Below are positions 63,660 through 64,000 of a DNA stretch of 64,000 nt, one piece after another; position 1 is the stretch's first letter; every line of letters begins with the position of its first letter. The stretch spans positions 60,082,081-60,146,080 of the forward strand of contig NC_088792.1 of NCBI RefSeq assembly GCF_011386835.1, read 5' to 3'. The notes beneath the pieces were generated by a model, which worked only from the letters and a program-made list of their open reading frames with translations, searched no databases and was not told where the DNA came from. The position numbers and the translations under genes were made by a program. This DNA is from Chrysemys picta bellii (Eukaryota; Chordata; Testudines; Emydidae).

Positions 63660-64000
63660 GATGCAGCTCTTCTCTGCTTTACATTTTCTTAATCAGTATT
63701 TCTAAGCTGATTTTATGTTTTAAATGTAGTCTTAAGCCTTCATAAAGTAATCATTCCAAATTATTATATATTCAACTCACTGAAACAAAGACATTATTTT
63801 AAATTAATCAGTCACAGAGGTTTAGTGTGCTCATAACAATGTTCACTGCTTTTAGAAAAAGGGAACACTAATTTACTCTGTGTGATCTCCCTAACAACAG
63901 ACATGTTTATGAAATTTCACCAACTTTAAAAAGTATGTTTCCAAAGATTTTAGGCATAACAAAGGATTTTATATCTTACTAAGGTACTGATTTTGCTGGA
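63660..64000. other. Window end, nothing recognised
   Basis: AT-rich; no exon or repeat recognised. Confidence 0.5.

Overview
This is a vertebrate, repeat-rich, AT-leaning nuclear genome window, most likely from a turtle (Testudines, probably a cryptodire). Coding sequence is split into short exons with GT-AG introns. The same region carries tRNA-headed SINEs with a CR1-type tail (a turtle hallmark), CR1 LINE and MIR/CORE-SINE copies, DIRS and LTR retroelements, and many short hAT and PIF/Harbinger elements.

Region 1 (1-23,197, + strand): the 3' half of a full-length ABC subfamily B transporter gene of the P-glycoprotein/ABCB1-ABCB4-ABCB5 type. Twelve exons encode 588 residues in one continuous frame: the linker, the second membrane domain and a complete second nucleotide-binding domain ending in a stop. 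All NBD motifs (A-loop, Walker A, Q-loop, LSGGQ, Walker B with catalytic Glu, H-loop) are intact, so this copy looks functional. The 5' half lies outside the window. Introns carry a CR1-tailed SINE, hAT elements with target-site duplications, fold-back repeats, Harbinger-like MITEs, MIR copies and a 1.9-kb block of inverted plus direct repeats (7.0-8.9 kb).

Region 2 (23,198-35,000): intergenic. It holds a structurally intact 4,488-bp autonomous PIF/Harbinger transposon (25,850-30,337) with TAA target-site duplications, an intact DDE transposase on the minus strand, and a two-exon Myb/SANT-like DNA-binding protein on the plus strand. An unexplained minus-strand open exon sits inside the Myb-protein intron. 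A 280-bp Harbinger-type MITE and a decayed hAT transposase fragment follow.

Region 3 (35,100-39,904, + strand): a decayed second ABCB copy in the same orientation. It keeps only exons of the first membrane domain and the start of the first NBD, with a premature stop, frameshifts and a missing exon. The locus is therefore an ancient tandem ABCB array.

Region 4 (40,148-64,000): no host gene recognised. It holds a minus-strand retroviral-type LTR with adjacent polypurine tract, a SINE, a DIRS-like tyrosine-recombinase relic with a terminal inverted repeat, further hAT elements, a MIR, a CR1 LINE fragment (esterase-like ORF1 end plus endonuclease), a plus-strand polypurine tract and LTR preceded by an unidentified 176-residue hydrophobic ORF, and a hAT nested inside another hAT, each with a perfect 8-bp target-site duplication.

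I did not find a clearly new biological system. The best candidates for novelty are the antisense ORF inside the Harbinger element, the orphan ORF beside the LTR at 60.4-61.8 kb, and the inverted/direct repeat complex at 7.0-8.9 kb. Identifications rest on reading the translations and on family knowledge; no database search was run.
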